Shown: positions 42,420 through 50,698, counted from the stretch's first letter. The stretch: DNA of 56,061 nucleotides from Dichotomicrobium sp964650735 (GCA_964650735.1 CAZYUT010000002.1:1-56061), one strand, 5' to 3'. Translations and numbers: made by a program. The notes: generated from the letters alone by a model not told the origin.

Positions 42420-43727
42420 ATGGACAATCGCGTTTGGAAAACACCATTCCGGGTTGCAGCCACGGCATGTGCAATGCTCGTGGCGTCGGGCGTTATCATG
42501 GGCACCAGCGAGCGCGCCTCCGCGCTGGACAACTGGATGGTGTTCGATCAACCCTCCGGCCCGTCCTGGTCTCAGCCCTTCGACCGCTCCTTTGCCCAGC
42601 GCTGGGAAGCGCAGCCGCGGCGTGGCTATGTCACACTGACCGAAGATAATATCCGCCCGACCCGCGCGGCCATCAAGCAGTACGAGGAAATCGTTTCCCG
42701 CGGCGGCTGGAAGCGCATCCCCGATGTGAGGCTGCGTGCGGGAATGAGCGACCCGGCGGTTGCGATCCTGCGCGAACGGCTTCAGATCACTGGAGATCTG
42801 GAGCAGCGCGGCGGCTTCCGCGACACGTTCGATTACTACGTCGAAAAGGCCCTGAAACGGGCCCAGAAGCGTCATGGCCTGACGCCCACAGGCGAACTGG
42901 ACAGCGCGACACGCGACGCGCTCAACGTGTCGGCGCAAGCGCGTCTGCGCCAGTTGCGGCTCAATTTGACGCGGCTGACCAGACTCGCGCGCGAAACCAG
43001 CCGTGAAAACCGTTATGTGTTCGTGAACATTCCGGCCGCGCAGATCGAGGCGGTTGAAAACGGCGAGGTGGTTTCGCGGCATGCAGCCGTTGTGGGCAAG
43101 CCCAACAGGCAGACGCCGATCCTGAAGTCGCGCATCCACGAATTGAATTTCAACAAGGAGTGGATCCTGCCGCCGACCGTGATCCGCGAGGACCTGGTGC
43201 CCAAGGGCCGCTCAATGAGCCAGCAGGGCCAGAGCGTGCTGGAGCGCTACGGGATCGATGCTTATGCCAGCTACGACGCCTATCGCCGCGGCGACAAACT
43301 CGATCCGCGCTCCATCAATTGGTCGTCTTCACAGCCGCTCAACCTGCTCTATGCGCAGGATCCCGGGAACGACAACCCGCTCGGTTTTGTGAAGCTCAAC
43401 TTCCATAACCGGCACATGGTCTATCTGCACGATACCCCGTCGCAGTCGCTGTTCGGCCGGAACAAGCGGGCGGAAAGCTCGGGCTGTGTGCGGGTGCAGG
43501 GCGTGGAGCAATTGGTGGCGTGGGTGCTTCGGGACACGCCGGGCTGGAGCCTGGCGCGCGTGCAACAGTTGAAGCGCACCGGCGAGACGCAGGATGTAGA
43601 AGTCACCAACCCGGTCCCACTCTACATGAACTACATAACGGCCTGGGCGACGCCTGACGGCGTGGTGCATTTCCGCCGCGACATCTACGGACGCGATGAC
43701 GTGGGCGCGACGGCGTCCGCCTATTGA
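42420..43727 (+). CDS. periplasmic L,D-transpeptidase (YkuD domain, LdtP type)
   Basis: Makes 3-3 peptidoglycan cross-links or ties proteins to the wall. From the ATG at 42420 (AGGTGAGG just upstream; a GTG three codons earlier is also possible) the protein has 435 residues. It has a signal peptide (TACAMLVASGVIMGTSERAS) and a PG_binding_1-like domain at about 100-170 (GMSDPAVAILRERLQITGDL; ALKRAQKRHGLTPTGELDS). The YkuD domain has His337 in MVYLHDTPSQS and the nucleophile Cys356 in AESSGCVRVQGVE. It follows the LdtR-type regulator, its likely controller. Confidence 0.94.
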   Translation: MDNRVWKTPFRVAATACAMLVASGVIMGTSERASALDNWMVFDQPSGPSWSQPFDRSFAQRWEAQPRRGYVTLTEDNIRPTRAAIKQYEEIVSRGGWKRIPDVRLRAGMSDPAVAILRERLQITGDLEQRGGFRDTFDYYVEKALKRAQKRHGLTPTGELDSATRDALNVSAQARLRQLRLNLTRLTRLARETSRENRYVFVNIPAAQIEAVENGEVVSRHAAVVGKPNRQTPILKSRIHELNFNKEWILPPTVIREDLVPKGRSMSQQGQSVLERYGIDAYASYDAYRRGDKLDPRSINWSSSQPLNLLYAQDPGNDNPLGFVKLNFHNRHMVYLHDTPSQSLFGRNKRAESSGCVRVQGVEQLVAWVLRDTPGWSLARVQQLKRTGETQDVEVTNPVPLYMNYITAWATPDGVVHFRRDIYGRDDVGATASAY

Positions 43728-43753
43728 TGCAGAGGTGTGAAATCAGTCTGACG

Positions 43754-43785
43754 AGCGCCTGCCCCTCCCCGGGGTAGGCGCTTTA
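43754..43785 (+). terminator. intrinsic terminator after the L,D-transpeptidase gene
   Basis: AGCGCCTGCCCC pairs with GGGGTAGGCGCT with one internal mismatch, over a short C-rich loop, followed by TTTACTTTG. It is 27 bp after the transpeptidase stop. Confidence 0.75.
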
Positions 43786-43793
43786 CTTTGTGG

Positions 43794-44015
43794 CTAGAGC
43801 CCGCGTGCAACGTCCTGGCCGAAATTGATCAGCAGCACGACGAACACGAACGAGATCACGATAACGAGCGCCATGAACCGGCGGAAGGCTGGCGAAATCA
43901 GCATGATGAGCAGGAAGACGGCGGCGACGATGGCGATCGTCACCCACAGCGCAAGCTCGGTATTCGTCTGGTAATAAAGCGCGATTACGTCGCGTGCTTC
44001 TCTGTAGAATTCCAT
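43794..44015 (-). CDS. small two-helix membrane protein, unknown
   Basis: A 73-residue protein. GGAGG lies 6 nt before the ATG at 44015 (MEFYREARDVIALYYQTNTE), which supports this start over one five codons upstream. Two hydrophobic segments (ALWVTIAIVAAVFLLIMLIS and MALVIVISFVFVVLLINF) are joined by a short basic turn (PAFRRFM). I do not recognise the family. It lies between a terminator and tRNA-Glu. Confidence 0.7.
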   Translation of the reverse strand: MEFYREARDVIALYYQTNTELALWVTIAIVAAVFLLIMLISPAFRRFMALVIVISFVFVVLLINFGQDVARGL

Positions 44016-44118
44016 AGCACCCTCCAGCAATGCGAGGAAAGGCCCGACACTCGCACCGGTTATACCGCGCGCAGGGTGGAATGAAAAACCCCGCGGGCTT
44101 CCTGGTGAGGCAGCCGTA

Positions 44119-44194
44119 TGGCGCTCCCTAGGGGACTCGAACCCCTGTTTCCGGCGTGAGAGGCCGGCGTCCTAGGCCACTAGACGAAGGGAGC
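44119..44194 (-). tRNA. tRNA-Glu (anticodon CTC), CCA encoded
   Basis: Read on the minus strand it begins GCTCCCTTCGTCTAGTGGCC and ends AGGGAGCGCCA. The acceptor stem (GCTCCCT/AGGGAGC), anticodon stem CCGGC/GCCGG with loop CTCTCAC, and T-arm AGGGG/CCCCT around TTCGAGT all pair. Anticodon CTC reads GAG (Glu). The 3' CCA is in the genome. Length is 76 nt, with the short D-loop normal for tRNA-Glu. Confidence 0.97.
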
Positions 44195-44379
44195 TGGCGC
44201 AGGCAGGAACGGTGCCATGGCCGCTAGACCCATGCAAATGGCATCGCGGACGCCCGGGTCAAGAGGCGCGCGAGAGCCCGGCGCGCGATCCGAAACGCGG
44301 AAACCGGTTTTCGGAGAAATCGCGCGTCACATCAGAAAGATGGAGCCGATCCCGGTTCAATCAGAACGAACACGGCGCG

Positions 44380-44751
44380 CTAGCGCGGGCTCAGCCGGAG
44401 CCGCGTCACCACGTTTCCGCGAGCGGTATCGACGATAACGATCTCCTCGGTTCCCGGCCCTTTCAGATGCAAGATGACCCGCCCGCCATCGGCCATGACC
44501 CGTTCAACCTGCGCGCCAGCCGGCACGCGCACCGTGAACTCGCCGATGCCGCCTGCGTCCACCACCTGCTCGCGTCCGGCCTCGCGAGCCTCCGGCCTCT
44601 GGCCAATCTTGCTGGCCTGATGGTAAAGCCCTGCGATCAGCAGCGCGAAACCAAGCACCAGCAGGATCGTCATGACGATCACGACAATCTTCAGCGTGCG
44701 AACCTGGCGCGAGTTGAAGACGCTGCCGTAGAGCGGTTCCTGATCGGACAT
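44380..44751 (-). CDS. single-pass membrane protein, DUF6476-like
   Basis: A 123-residue protein from the ATG at 44751 (MSDQEPLYGSVFNSRQVRTL). It has one membrane helix at about 21-42 (IVVIVMTILLVLGFALLIAG) and a C-terminal soluble beta-rich part with FTVRVPAGAQVERVMADGGR and IVIVDTARGNVVTRLRL, which look like repeated strands. Small proteins of this kind lie beside rluD/rpoH in many alphaproteobacteria and are annotated DUF6476; function unknown. Divergent from the pseudouridine synthase gene. Longer minus-strand frames through that gene are shadows. Confidence 0.75.
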   Translation of the reverse strand: MSDQEPLYGSVFNSRQVRTLKIVVIVMTILLVLGFALLIAGLYHQASKIGQRPEAREAGREQVVDAGGIGEFTVRVPAGAQVERVMADGGRVILHLKGPGTEEIVIVDTARGNVVTRLRLSPR

Positions 44752-44853
44752 GGCGGCCCCTGCGCGAAAAGTTGTTGTTCGCGGCGCGAATTGCGCCGAA
44801 AGATGCATCCACACATAATGAGGCGCAGCGCCGGGAACCGGTGCGCCACCGCC

Positions 44854-45858
44854 ATGCAGCATTTGATATTTACCGCACAAGATCAAGACCGCGGCCAGCG
44901 TCTGGACCGATTTCTGGCTGACGCCGCCGCCGATCTGAGCCGCGCGCGCGCCCAAGCGCTCATCAAGGGCGCGCAGGCGACAATTAACGGGGTTGTGGTC
45001 ACATCGCCAAAACACAGTCTGCAGCCCGGCGATGTTATCCGCCTGGCGCTGCCCGACCCGGAGCCGGCCGAGCCAGAGCCCGAGGACATCCCGCTCGACA
45101 TCGTTTATGAGGACGACGCCATCATCGTCATCGACAAGCCCGCCGGCCTCGTCGTTCATCCGGCGGCTGGCAACTGGACCGGCACGCTGGTCAACGCCTT
45201 GCTCGCCCATTGCGGCGACACGCTCTCCGGCATCGGCGGGGTACGCCGCCCGGGTCTCGTCCACCGGCTCGACAAGGACACCAGCGGGCTGATTGTCGTG
45301 GCCAAGAACGACCGCGCGCACAACAAGCTCAAGGCGCAATTTGCCGATCATGGCCGCACCGGCGCCCTTGTCCGCGAGTACCAGGCGCTGGTGTGGGGCG
45401 CGCCGCTCCCTGCCCTCGGCACGATCAACGCCCCGATCGCCCGCCATGCCGCGAACCGCTTCAAGTACGCCGTGGCGCCGGGGCGCGGACGCGAGGCGAT
45501 TACGCATTACCGCACGCTTGCCAAGTACGCCTGCCCCGACATGGACGGAAAAGCCAAAACCATCGCCGCCCTGGTCTCCTGCCGCCTGGAGACCGGCCGC
45601 ACGCACCAGATACGCGTGCACATGGCCCATATCAGCCACCCCGTCATCGGCGATCCGCTTTACGCTACCGGCTTCAGCAACCGCGCCGCCGCCTTGCCCG
45701 AGAAGGCGCGATCTGCGATACTTTCGTTGAATGGACAAGCGCTTCACGCAGCCAAGCTCGGCATCACGCATCCAGAGACAGGCGCATTCTTATCCTTCAA
45801 TTCGGAACTTCCGCAGGATATGCGCGATGTTATTGCAGCGCTGCGTGAACTTTGCTGA
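44854..45858 (+). CDS. rluD: RluA-family 23S rRNA pseudouridine synthase (RluD-like)
   Basis: Forms pseudouridine in 23S rRNA. From the ATG at 44854 (MQHLIFTAQDQDRGQRLDRF) the protein has 334 residues: an S4 RNA-binding domain at 12-75 and the catalytic domain with Asp140 in PGLVHRLDKDTSGLIVVAKN. LETGRTHQIRVHMAHISHPV and IGDPLYATGF follow. The S4 domain and neighbouring rpoH fit RluD, but RluC cannot be excluded. The open frame runs 214 codons further upstream, across the divergent gene and the tRNA flank; that part is rejected. It ends about 200 bp before rpoH. Confidence 0.93.
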   Translation: MQHLIFTAQDQDRGQRLDRFLADAAADLSRARAQALIKGAQATINGVVVTSPKHSLQPGDVIRLALPDPEPAEPEPEDIPLDIVYEDDAIIVIDKPAGLVVHPAAGNWTGTLVNALLAHCGDTLSGIGGVRRPGLVHRLDKDTSGLIVVAKNDRAHNKLKAQFADHGRTGALVREYQALVWGAPLPALGTINAPIARHAANRFKYAVAPGRGREAITHYRTLAKYACPDMDGKAKTIAALVSCRLETGRTHQIRVHMAHISHPVIGDPLYATGFSNRAAALPEKARSAILSLNGQALHAAKLGITHPETGAFLSFNSELPQDMRDVIAALRELC

Positions 45859-46054
45859 CATGTTCGTGAATGCCGGGCAAAGGCTCAGAAACGGCCTTAC
45901 GCGGGCCGCGATTGTCGCGTGATATCCAACGTTGAATGCCGAGGCGAAACAGCGCTTAAGACACCGCGCTGCTGTCCGCAATCCGGTGACAAGATCGCTG
46001 ATCCAGACCTGACACTGTCGCGTATTGCTGGCAGTAATGATACAGGAACAAGGT

Positions 46055-46936
46055 ATGAACAAACTCCCATCAGTGTCCGGCAGCGGCGGTCTCAGTCGGT
46101 ATCTCGACGAGATCCGCAAGTTTCCGATGCTGGAACCGGAAGAAGAATACATGCTCGCCAAGCGCTGGCGAGAGCATGAGGATACAGAAGCTGCGCATAA
46201 ACTGGTGACGTCGCACCTGCGGCTTGTTGCGCGTATTGCCATGGGCTATCGCGGATACGGGTTGCCGATTGGCGAAGTCGTGTCGGAAGGCAATGTTGGC
46301 CTGATGCAGGCGGTCAAGCGGTTCGACCCGGAACGCGGCTTCCGGCTTGCGACCTATGCCATGTGGTGGATCCGCGCCTCGATCCAGGAATACATCCTCC
46401 GGTCGTGGTCACTCGTCAAAATGGGCACGACGGCGAGCCAGAAGAAGCTGTTCTTCAACCTTCGCAAGATGAAGGGGCAGTTGGAAGCCTATGATGAGGG
46501 CGACCTGCGGCCGGAACATGTGCGCCAGATCTCCGACAAGCTCTCGGTCTCCGAAGAGGACGTGATCTCGATGAACCGGCGACTGTCCGGCGACAGTTCG
46601 CTGAATGCGCCGCTGCGCGCGGACGCCGAAAGCGGCGAATGGCAGGATTGGCTGGTCGACGAGGAGGAGGTTAGCCAGGAGACCGCGCTCGCCGACCGGG
46701 AAGAGCTGGAACAGCGCCGCAACTATCTCCAGGAAGCGCTGGAAACGCTCAACGAACGCGAGCGCCGGATTTTCACGGCCCGCCGCTTGTCGGACAACCC
46801 GCTGACGCTGGAAGAGCTGTCGCACGAGTTCGGCGTCAGCCGCGAGCGCATCCGGCAGATCGAGGTGCGGGCGTTCGAGAAGGTCCAGAAGGCCGTGCAG
46901 AAGTCGGCGCAGATGGCCGAAGCCGCGGTAGGTTAG
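46055..46936 (+). CDS. rpoH: heat-shock sigma factor sigma-32
   Basis: Directs RNA polymerase to heat-shock promoters. From the ATG at 46055 (AGGA 8 nt upstream) the 293-residue protein has region 2 (VVSEGNVGLMQAVKRFDPER; FRLATYAMWWIRASIQEYIL), the RpoH box QKKLFFNLR at 129-137, and region 4 with the helix-turn-helix (LTLEELSHEFGVSRERIRQI). The RpoH box distinguishes it from RpoD. It follows the RluD-like gene, the usual alphaproteobacterial order. A likely target in the window is the hsp20 promoter at 51308. Confidence 0.97.
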   Translation: MNKLPSVSGSGGLSRYLDEIRKFPMLEPEEEYMLAKRWREHEDTEAAHKLVTSHLRLVARIAMGYRGYGLPIGEVVSEGNVGLMQAVKRFDPERGFRLATYAMWWIRASIQEYILRSWSLVKMGTTASQKKLFFNLRKMKGQLEAYDEGDLRPEHVRQISDKLSVSEEDVISMNRRLSGDSSLNAPLRADAESGEWQDWLVDEEEVSQETALADREELEQRRNYLQEALETLNERERRIFTARRLSDNPLTLEELSHEFGVSRERIRQIEVRAFEKVQKAVQKSAQMAEAAVG

Positions 46937-46947
46937 GGAAAACCCTT

Positions 46948-47865
46948 GTGCGCAAGCGGTTCCTGATCGTTCACAACCCCAAAGCCGGGACCGGCCGGAG
47001 GAGGCTCTTGCGCAGCGTCATCGACGCGCTTGAGCACGCCGGCGCCAACGTGGCGGTTCAGGATGCGCTTTGCGAGGACAGCGGCAGCGCCATCGCACGC
47101 GAGGCCGCACGCGCGGGAAGCTATGACGTCATCGTCGCAGCCGGCGGGGACGGCACGATCCGCAGTGTCGCGGCCGGTTTGCGCGGCACCGGCATCCCCG
47201 TCGGCATCCTGCCGCTCGGCACCGGAAACGTCATGGCGCACGAGCTTGGACTTCGGCGCAAAGCCGGGGCCATCGCACAGTATCTCCTTGAAGGTGTGGG
47301 CGTGCCTGTCGTGGGCGCCGTGACGGACGACAGGCCGTTCTTTCTGATGGCCGGGGCCGGGCTGGACGCGCAAGCCGTCGCGGCCCTCGACATGCGCGCC
47401 AAGCGCTGGATCGGCAAGCTCGCCTATGTCTGGCCGGTGGTGCGCGCGATTTTCCGGCCCGCGCCAAAATTGCGCGCGGTGCTGGACGGCACACCTCATG
47501 AGGCCCGCTGGGTCGTTTTGTGCAACGCAGGCAGCTATGCCGGCGGCTTCCGGCTCGCGCCGGACAGCCATTTGTTCGCGCCCGGGCTGACAGCCGTACT
47601 GTGCACCGCGCGCCATCCTGTCAGCCTTATCCTTAACATCCTCATGATCGGCGCCGGACAGGCCAAGCGCGCTCCGCACCTGCGCTTTGTCCCCTTCCGC
47701 CGCGCGCATCTGAGCGCAGACCGGCCCGTGCCGCTACAAGTCGACGGCGAAAGCCATGGCGAATTGCCGCTGTCGGTTCACGAGGATCATGCGACAGTCC
47801 TTATCCTCGCCCCGGCGGATATCGCCGCCGCCCTCGCCAATATGCGCGAACCTGCCGCCGCATGA
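46948..47865 (+). CDS. diacylglycerol-kinase-family (DagK/YegS/LCB5-type) lipid kinase
   Basis: A 305-residue protein starting at GTG 46948, 11 bp after the rpoH stop. It shows the DAGK catalytic domain: LIVHNPKAGTGRRRLL at the N-terminus, the nucleotide loop VIVAAGGDGTIRSVAAGLRG (about residues 62-81) and IPVGILPLGTGNVMAHEL. The C-terminal domain has VPLQVDGESHGELPLSV. It phosphorylates diacylglycerol, sphingoid base or a similar lipid; which one is unknown. Possible read-through from rpoH. Confidence 0.9.
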   Translation: MRKRFLIVHNPKAGTGRRRLLRSVIDALEHAGANVAVQDALCEDSGSAIAREAARAGSYDVIVAAGGDGTIRSVAAGLRGTGIPVGILPLGTGNVMAHELGLRRKAGAIAQYLLEGVGVPVVGAVTDDRPFFLMAGAGLDAQAVAALDMRAKRWIGKLAYVWPVVRAIFRPAPKLRAVLDGTPHEARWVVLCNAGSYAGGFRLAPDSHLFAPGLTAVLCTARHPVSLILNILMIGAGQAKRAPHLRFVPFRRAHLSADRPVPLQVDGESHGELPLSVHEDHATVLILAPADIAAALANMREPAAA

Positions 47866-48197
47866 AGCAGCTTTTCCCCACGGTATCCACAGCCCGCGAA
47901 TCGCGGTAATCTCTTAATCATGACGAAAGCGTGGCACGAAGCGCGTTGCAGCGTTGTGCGTCAACGCTTTCCACGGCATCGGGTTTCCGGCCCGGTCTTG
48001 ACCGGCGTCCGGGAAGCGGGTCGGAGCCGTACTGTGCGGCACGTGCGGGGGCGACGCCGGTCCAGGCGTCATCGGGCGTCCGGCAGATTGGTCACCGGCC
48101 CGAGAGGGGGCGGAATGCGTCAGGCGTTCCGCAGATGTGCCGTTACGGTGCGGGCAAGAACCTGTTCTCGTGCGGCCTCGCACAGATGGAGAGACCG

Positions 48198-48335
48198 ATG
48201 CGCAACAATCTGCTGAAAACACTGGACGGGCGTGTTTCAGAGCTTCTTGAGGATCATGTCATTCGGCGTCGGCGGGCCTCTCTCCACGAGATCGACCTTA
48301 TCCGGAAGGCGAAATACCTTCACCCTCCGAGTTGA
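48198..48335 (+). CDS. possible small protein of 45 residues
   Basis: Starts MRNNLLKTLDGRVSELLEDH with GGAGAG upstream of the ATG at 48198 and ends in a basic stretch (RRRRASLHEIDLIRKAKYLH). The charge pattern could be a short helical hairpin. No family is recognised, and the surrounding structured DNA may mean the frame is accidental. Confidence 0.25.
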   Translation: MRNNLLKTLDGRVSELLEDHVIRRRRASLHEIDLIRKAKYLHPPS

Positions 48336-48387
48336 GGCATTGATTGTAAAGCGTTTTCCCCAATCCGAGCGATTGCGGCAAACATGG

Positions 48388-48413
48388 AACCGGCCCCCAA
48401 GGGCCGGTTTCTT
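48388..48413 (+). terminator. intrinsic terminator upstream of cysE
   Basis: AACCGGCCC (48388-48396) pairs perfectly with GGGCCGGTT (48401-48409) around CCAA, followed by TCTTC. It lies 86 bp before the cysE ATG, so it either ends an upstream transcript or acts as an attenuator in the cysE leader. Confidence 0.75.
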
Positions 48414-48498
48414 CATTGAGGCCCGTCGCGCAGCCGCCTTTCACATCGGCAGCGGAATGGCTATCTTAGCGGCAATGTATGCAATCAAGGGGTGACCC

Positions 48499-49350
48499 AT
48501 GAGCCAGTCCCATCCCGATCAGCGATCAGCAGCCGTCAAACCGTGCGACCCGGTCTGGAGCGAAGTCCGGGCCCAGGCCGAAGCCGTCGTCGCCGAGGAG
48601 CCGGCGCTGGCGGGATTTCTTTACGCCACGATCCTAAATCAGCAGAGCTTGGAGGACGCCGTCGTCTTCCGGCTGGCCCAGCGGCTGGATCGCACAGACT
48701 TGCCGGGCGGCCTCATTCGCCAGACATTCACGCGCATTCTGGACGATCAGCCTGAACTGGGGGAGATGTTCCGCGCGGATCTCGCTGCGGTGGTTGACCG
48801 CGATCCGGCCTGCCAGCGGGCAATCGAGCCGATCCTGTATTTCAAGGGCTTCCACGCGCTGCAGACCTACCGGTTTTCCCATGCGCTGTGGCGCGCCGGC
48901 CGGCGGGATTTCGCGCTCTACCTGCAGAGCCAGTCTTCGGGCGTGTTCGGCACTGACATTCACCCAAACGCGCAGATCGGCCGCGGGATCATGCTGGATC
49001 ATGCCACTGGCCTCGTGGTCGGCGAGACCGCGGTGGTCGGCGACCAGACCTCGATCCTGCATGCGGTCACGCTGGGCGGCAGCGGCAAGGAAGGCGGCGA
49101 CCGGCATCCGAAGATCGGCTGCGGCGTGATGATTGGCGCCGGCGCCAAGATCCTCGGCAATATCTCTGTAGGCGATTGCGCGCGCATTGCCGCCGGCAGC
49201 GTCGTGCTGCGCGACGTCGAGGCGCGGGTGACCGTTGCTGGCGTGCCTGCAAAGGTGATCGGGCTGGCGGGATGCCCCGAACCGGCCCGCGCAATGAACC
49301 AGCTATTCGGCTCGATCGGCTCGGACACCGAAAAGCGCATCGAGGAATAA
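48499..49350 (+). CDS. cysE: serine O-acetyltransferase
   Basis: Acetylates serine for cysteine synthesis. The 283-residue protein starts at 48499 (AGGGG 7 nt upstream). The N-terminal helical domain includes ELGEMFRADLAAVVDRDPAC and FKGFHALQTYRFSHALW. The left-handed beta-helix has hexapeptide repeats from about residue 150. His residues of the active site lie in GIMLDHATGLVVGETAVVGD and GGDRHPKIGCGVMIGAGAKI; the latter block precedes the usual hexapeptides. The C-terminal tail is long (about 40 residues) and polar. A terminator lies upstream. Confidence 0.95.
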   Translation: MSQSHPDQRSAAVKPCDPVWSEVRAQAEAVVAEEPALAGFLYATILNQQSLEDAVVFRLAQRLDRTDLPGGLIRQTFTRILDDQPELGEMFRADLAAVVDRDPACQRAIEPILYFKGFHALQTYRFSHALWRAGRRDFALYLQSQSSGVFGTDIHPNAQIGRGIMLDHATGLVVGETAVVGDQTSILHAVTLGGSGKEGGDRHPKIGCGVMIGAGAKILGNISVGDCARIAAGSVVLRDVEARVTVAGVPAKVIGLAGCPEPARAMNQLFGSIGSDTEKRIEE

Positions 49351-49455
49351 CCCCGCGGGCCGCTTGACCTCGACTGGCGGCGTCTGTAGCGATGAACGCG
49401 CGACCGGCGGCCCATCTGAGCGCGGGCGAAATCCGACAGTGACAGGGATGGTGAC

Positions 49456-49665
49456 ATGAAGCGCGAAGAAATCACGCGCCTGCAGGGCTATTTGCAGCGC
49501 AAGTTCGAGCTCCCCGAGTTGGAGGTGCGTCAGCGCCAGAAGCAGGACGACTCCGCGGAAGTGTATATCGGCGGGGAGTTCATTGGCGTCGTCTACCGCG
49601 ACGATGACGATGAAGACCTGTCCTATCAATTCCAGATGGCCATACTGGAGATGGATCTGGAATAG
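49456..49665 (+). CDS. DUF3126-family small protein
   Basis: A 69-residue protein beginning MKREEITRLQGYLQRKFELP. The central block EVYIGGEFIGVVYRDDDDED and the end YQFQMAILEMDLE match the alphaproteobacterial DUF3126 family, usually found close to cysE. Function unknown; the protein is acidic with an alpha-beta-beta-alpha-like pattern. It ends 10 bp from the convergent hydrolase gene. Confidence 0.88.
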   Translation: MKREEITRLQGYLQRKFELPELEVRQRQKQDDSAEVYIGGEFIGVVYRDDDDEDLSYQFQMAILEMDLE

Positions 49666-49675
49666 CGCCTGGGAG

Positions 49676-50698
49676 TCATTGCCCGAGGAGCTGCTCCGCC
49701 CGGCTCGGCCGCGACCCGGGGATGTAAGCGTCAAACGCCGCCCAGAACTGATCGCGCAGACTGTTGCGCTCCTGCAGGACCTCATGGCGCGCGCCCGGGA
49801 CCAAGACATGCGCACCCATGCGTAATCGGCTGGTGAAGGCCTCGATTGCGCGTAGCGAGACGACCGTATCGTTGCCAGATGCCACGATAAGCGCTGGAAC
49901 CTTCACAGACGGCGGAAACTCCGTGCTATTCAGAAGCGCCATGGACTGACAGGCGGCGTGATACCAGCCAATGGTGGGCGAGCCCAGCGCCAATTGGGGC
50001 GCAATGCGCAGGACCTCTTGTGTGCGCGCATAGCGCTGCGCATCGCTTGTCAGCCGATTGCCCTCAAATGGCCGCTCGTCCAGCGCGATGGCGTTGCCGT
50101 TTGGCACATACAGAGTGCCGAGACCAAGCAGCGTGAGCATCTCCGCCACCCGTGGCGAAGCAGGAATGCGCGTATGCGAGGGCTCAAGCTCGATCAGCGG
50201 CGCAGTGAGAATGATCCGGTCGAACCAGCACATGCGCGAACGGGTGGCGCGCAACAGGATGTTCGCACCCATCGAGTGCGCCAGCGCATAATATGGTGCC
50301 GGGCAGTCAGGCAGAACAATCTCGGCCATAAACTGTTCGAGGTCGGCGTCATATTGCGCGAAGTCATCAACATGGCCCTTGCGCGGATTGGCCAGCGGCC
50401 GGCTTGACCCACCCTGGCCGCGATGATCCATGATCGCGACAGCGAAGCCGCGCCGGCGAAGATCGGATATCACCTCGAAATATTTTTCGATGAACTCGGC
50501 CCGCCCCATGACAATGCAAACCGTGCCAAGCTTGTTCAGGCCTGTCGGTCCCCACCATGCGAAGCGGATGCGCGCCCCGTCGCTGGCGATGAAATGCCCC
50601 GCCATGACGCCGTTCGGCTCCGGATTGCGCGGCGTGGGGATCAAAACGTCATCCGAGATGTGCATGGAACTGCGCATTGGCTCGGCAAATGTCAGCAT
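49676..50698 (-). CDS. alpha/beta-hydrolase (serine aminopeptidase S33/lysophospholipase type)
   Basis: A 340-residue cytoplasmic-looking hydrolase. The nucleophile Ser142 is in YYALAHSMGANILLR (G-x-S-x-G type with Ala in place of the first Gly). The oxyanion segment is FAVAIMDHRGQGGSSRPL, the acid is likely in LIVASGNDTVVSLRA, and the base His in VLVPGARHEVLQER. The arrangement resembles PldB/monoacylglycerol lipases. Substrate not predictable. The upstream gene on this strand is the exported basic protein at 50726, whose stop lies 27 bp before the ATG. Confidence 0.88.
   Translation of the reverse strand: MLTFAEPMRSSMHISDDVLIPTPRNPEPNGVMAGHFIASDGARIRFAWWGPTGLNKLGTVCIVMGRAEFIEKYFEVISDLRRRGFAVAIMDHRGQGGSSRPLANPRKGHVDDFAQYDADLEQFMAEIVLPDCPAPYYALAHSMGANILLRATRSRMCWFDRIILTAPLIELEPSHTRIPASPRVAEMLTLLGLGTLYVPNGNAIALDERPFEGNRLTSDAQRYARTQEVLRIAPQLALGSPTIGWYHAACQSMALLNSTEFPPSVKVPALIVASGNDTVVSLRAIEAFTSRLRMGAHVLVPGARHEVLQERNSLRDQFWAAFDAYIPGSRPSRAEQLLGQ

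Larger units (their letters stand above)
47866..48498 (+). other. 633-bp interval with strong predicted RNA structure, function unknown
   Basis: Lies between the lipid kinase stop and cysE. It holds a 13-nt palindrome (47894-47906), a long nested hairpin whose outer stem GAAAGCGT/ACGCTTTC spans 47925-47971, a 9-bp stem GCGGAATGC/GCGTTCCGC at 48110-48132, a short hairpin GTGCGGCCTCGCAC near 48172, and a rightward terminator at 48388-48413. Open frames exist on both strands but only one short one has a plausible start (48198). It does not show the signatures I know for RNase P RNA, tmRNA or SRP RNA. It may be an ncRNA gene, a long 3' UTR, or a structured cysE leader. Confidence 0.5.

Noticed and set aside
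44119..44194. tRNA-Glu as an integration site for a mobile element
   Set aside because: No integrase, phage gene or duplicated tRNA 3' end is visible in the window.
44212..44853. Upstream extension of the pseudouridine synthase frame
   Set aside because: The extension is antisense to the DUF6476-like gene, and the S4 domain begins right after the ATG at 44854.
44380..45771. 463-codon minus-strand frame through the pseudouridine synthase
   Set aside because: Shadow of the synthase; only its last 123 codons (44380-44751) have a start and protein-like composition.
45806..45832. EcfG-like GGAAC-N17 motif before rpoH
   Set aside because: The -10 half is a poor match and the motif lies inside the pseudouridine synthase coding region.
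47884..47892. DnaA-box-like GTATCCACA
   Set aside because: A single near-match without a cluster of boxes or an adjacent dnaA/hemE-type origin context.
47866..48498. RNase P RNA, tmRNA or SRP RNA in the structured interval
   Set aside because: The conserved cores (RNase P GAGGAAAGTCC, alphaproteobacterial tmRNA tag, SRP GGAAGG tetraloop region) were looked for and not seen.
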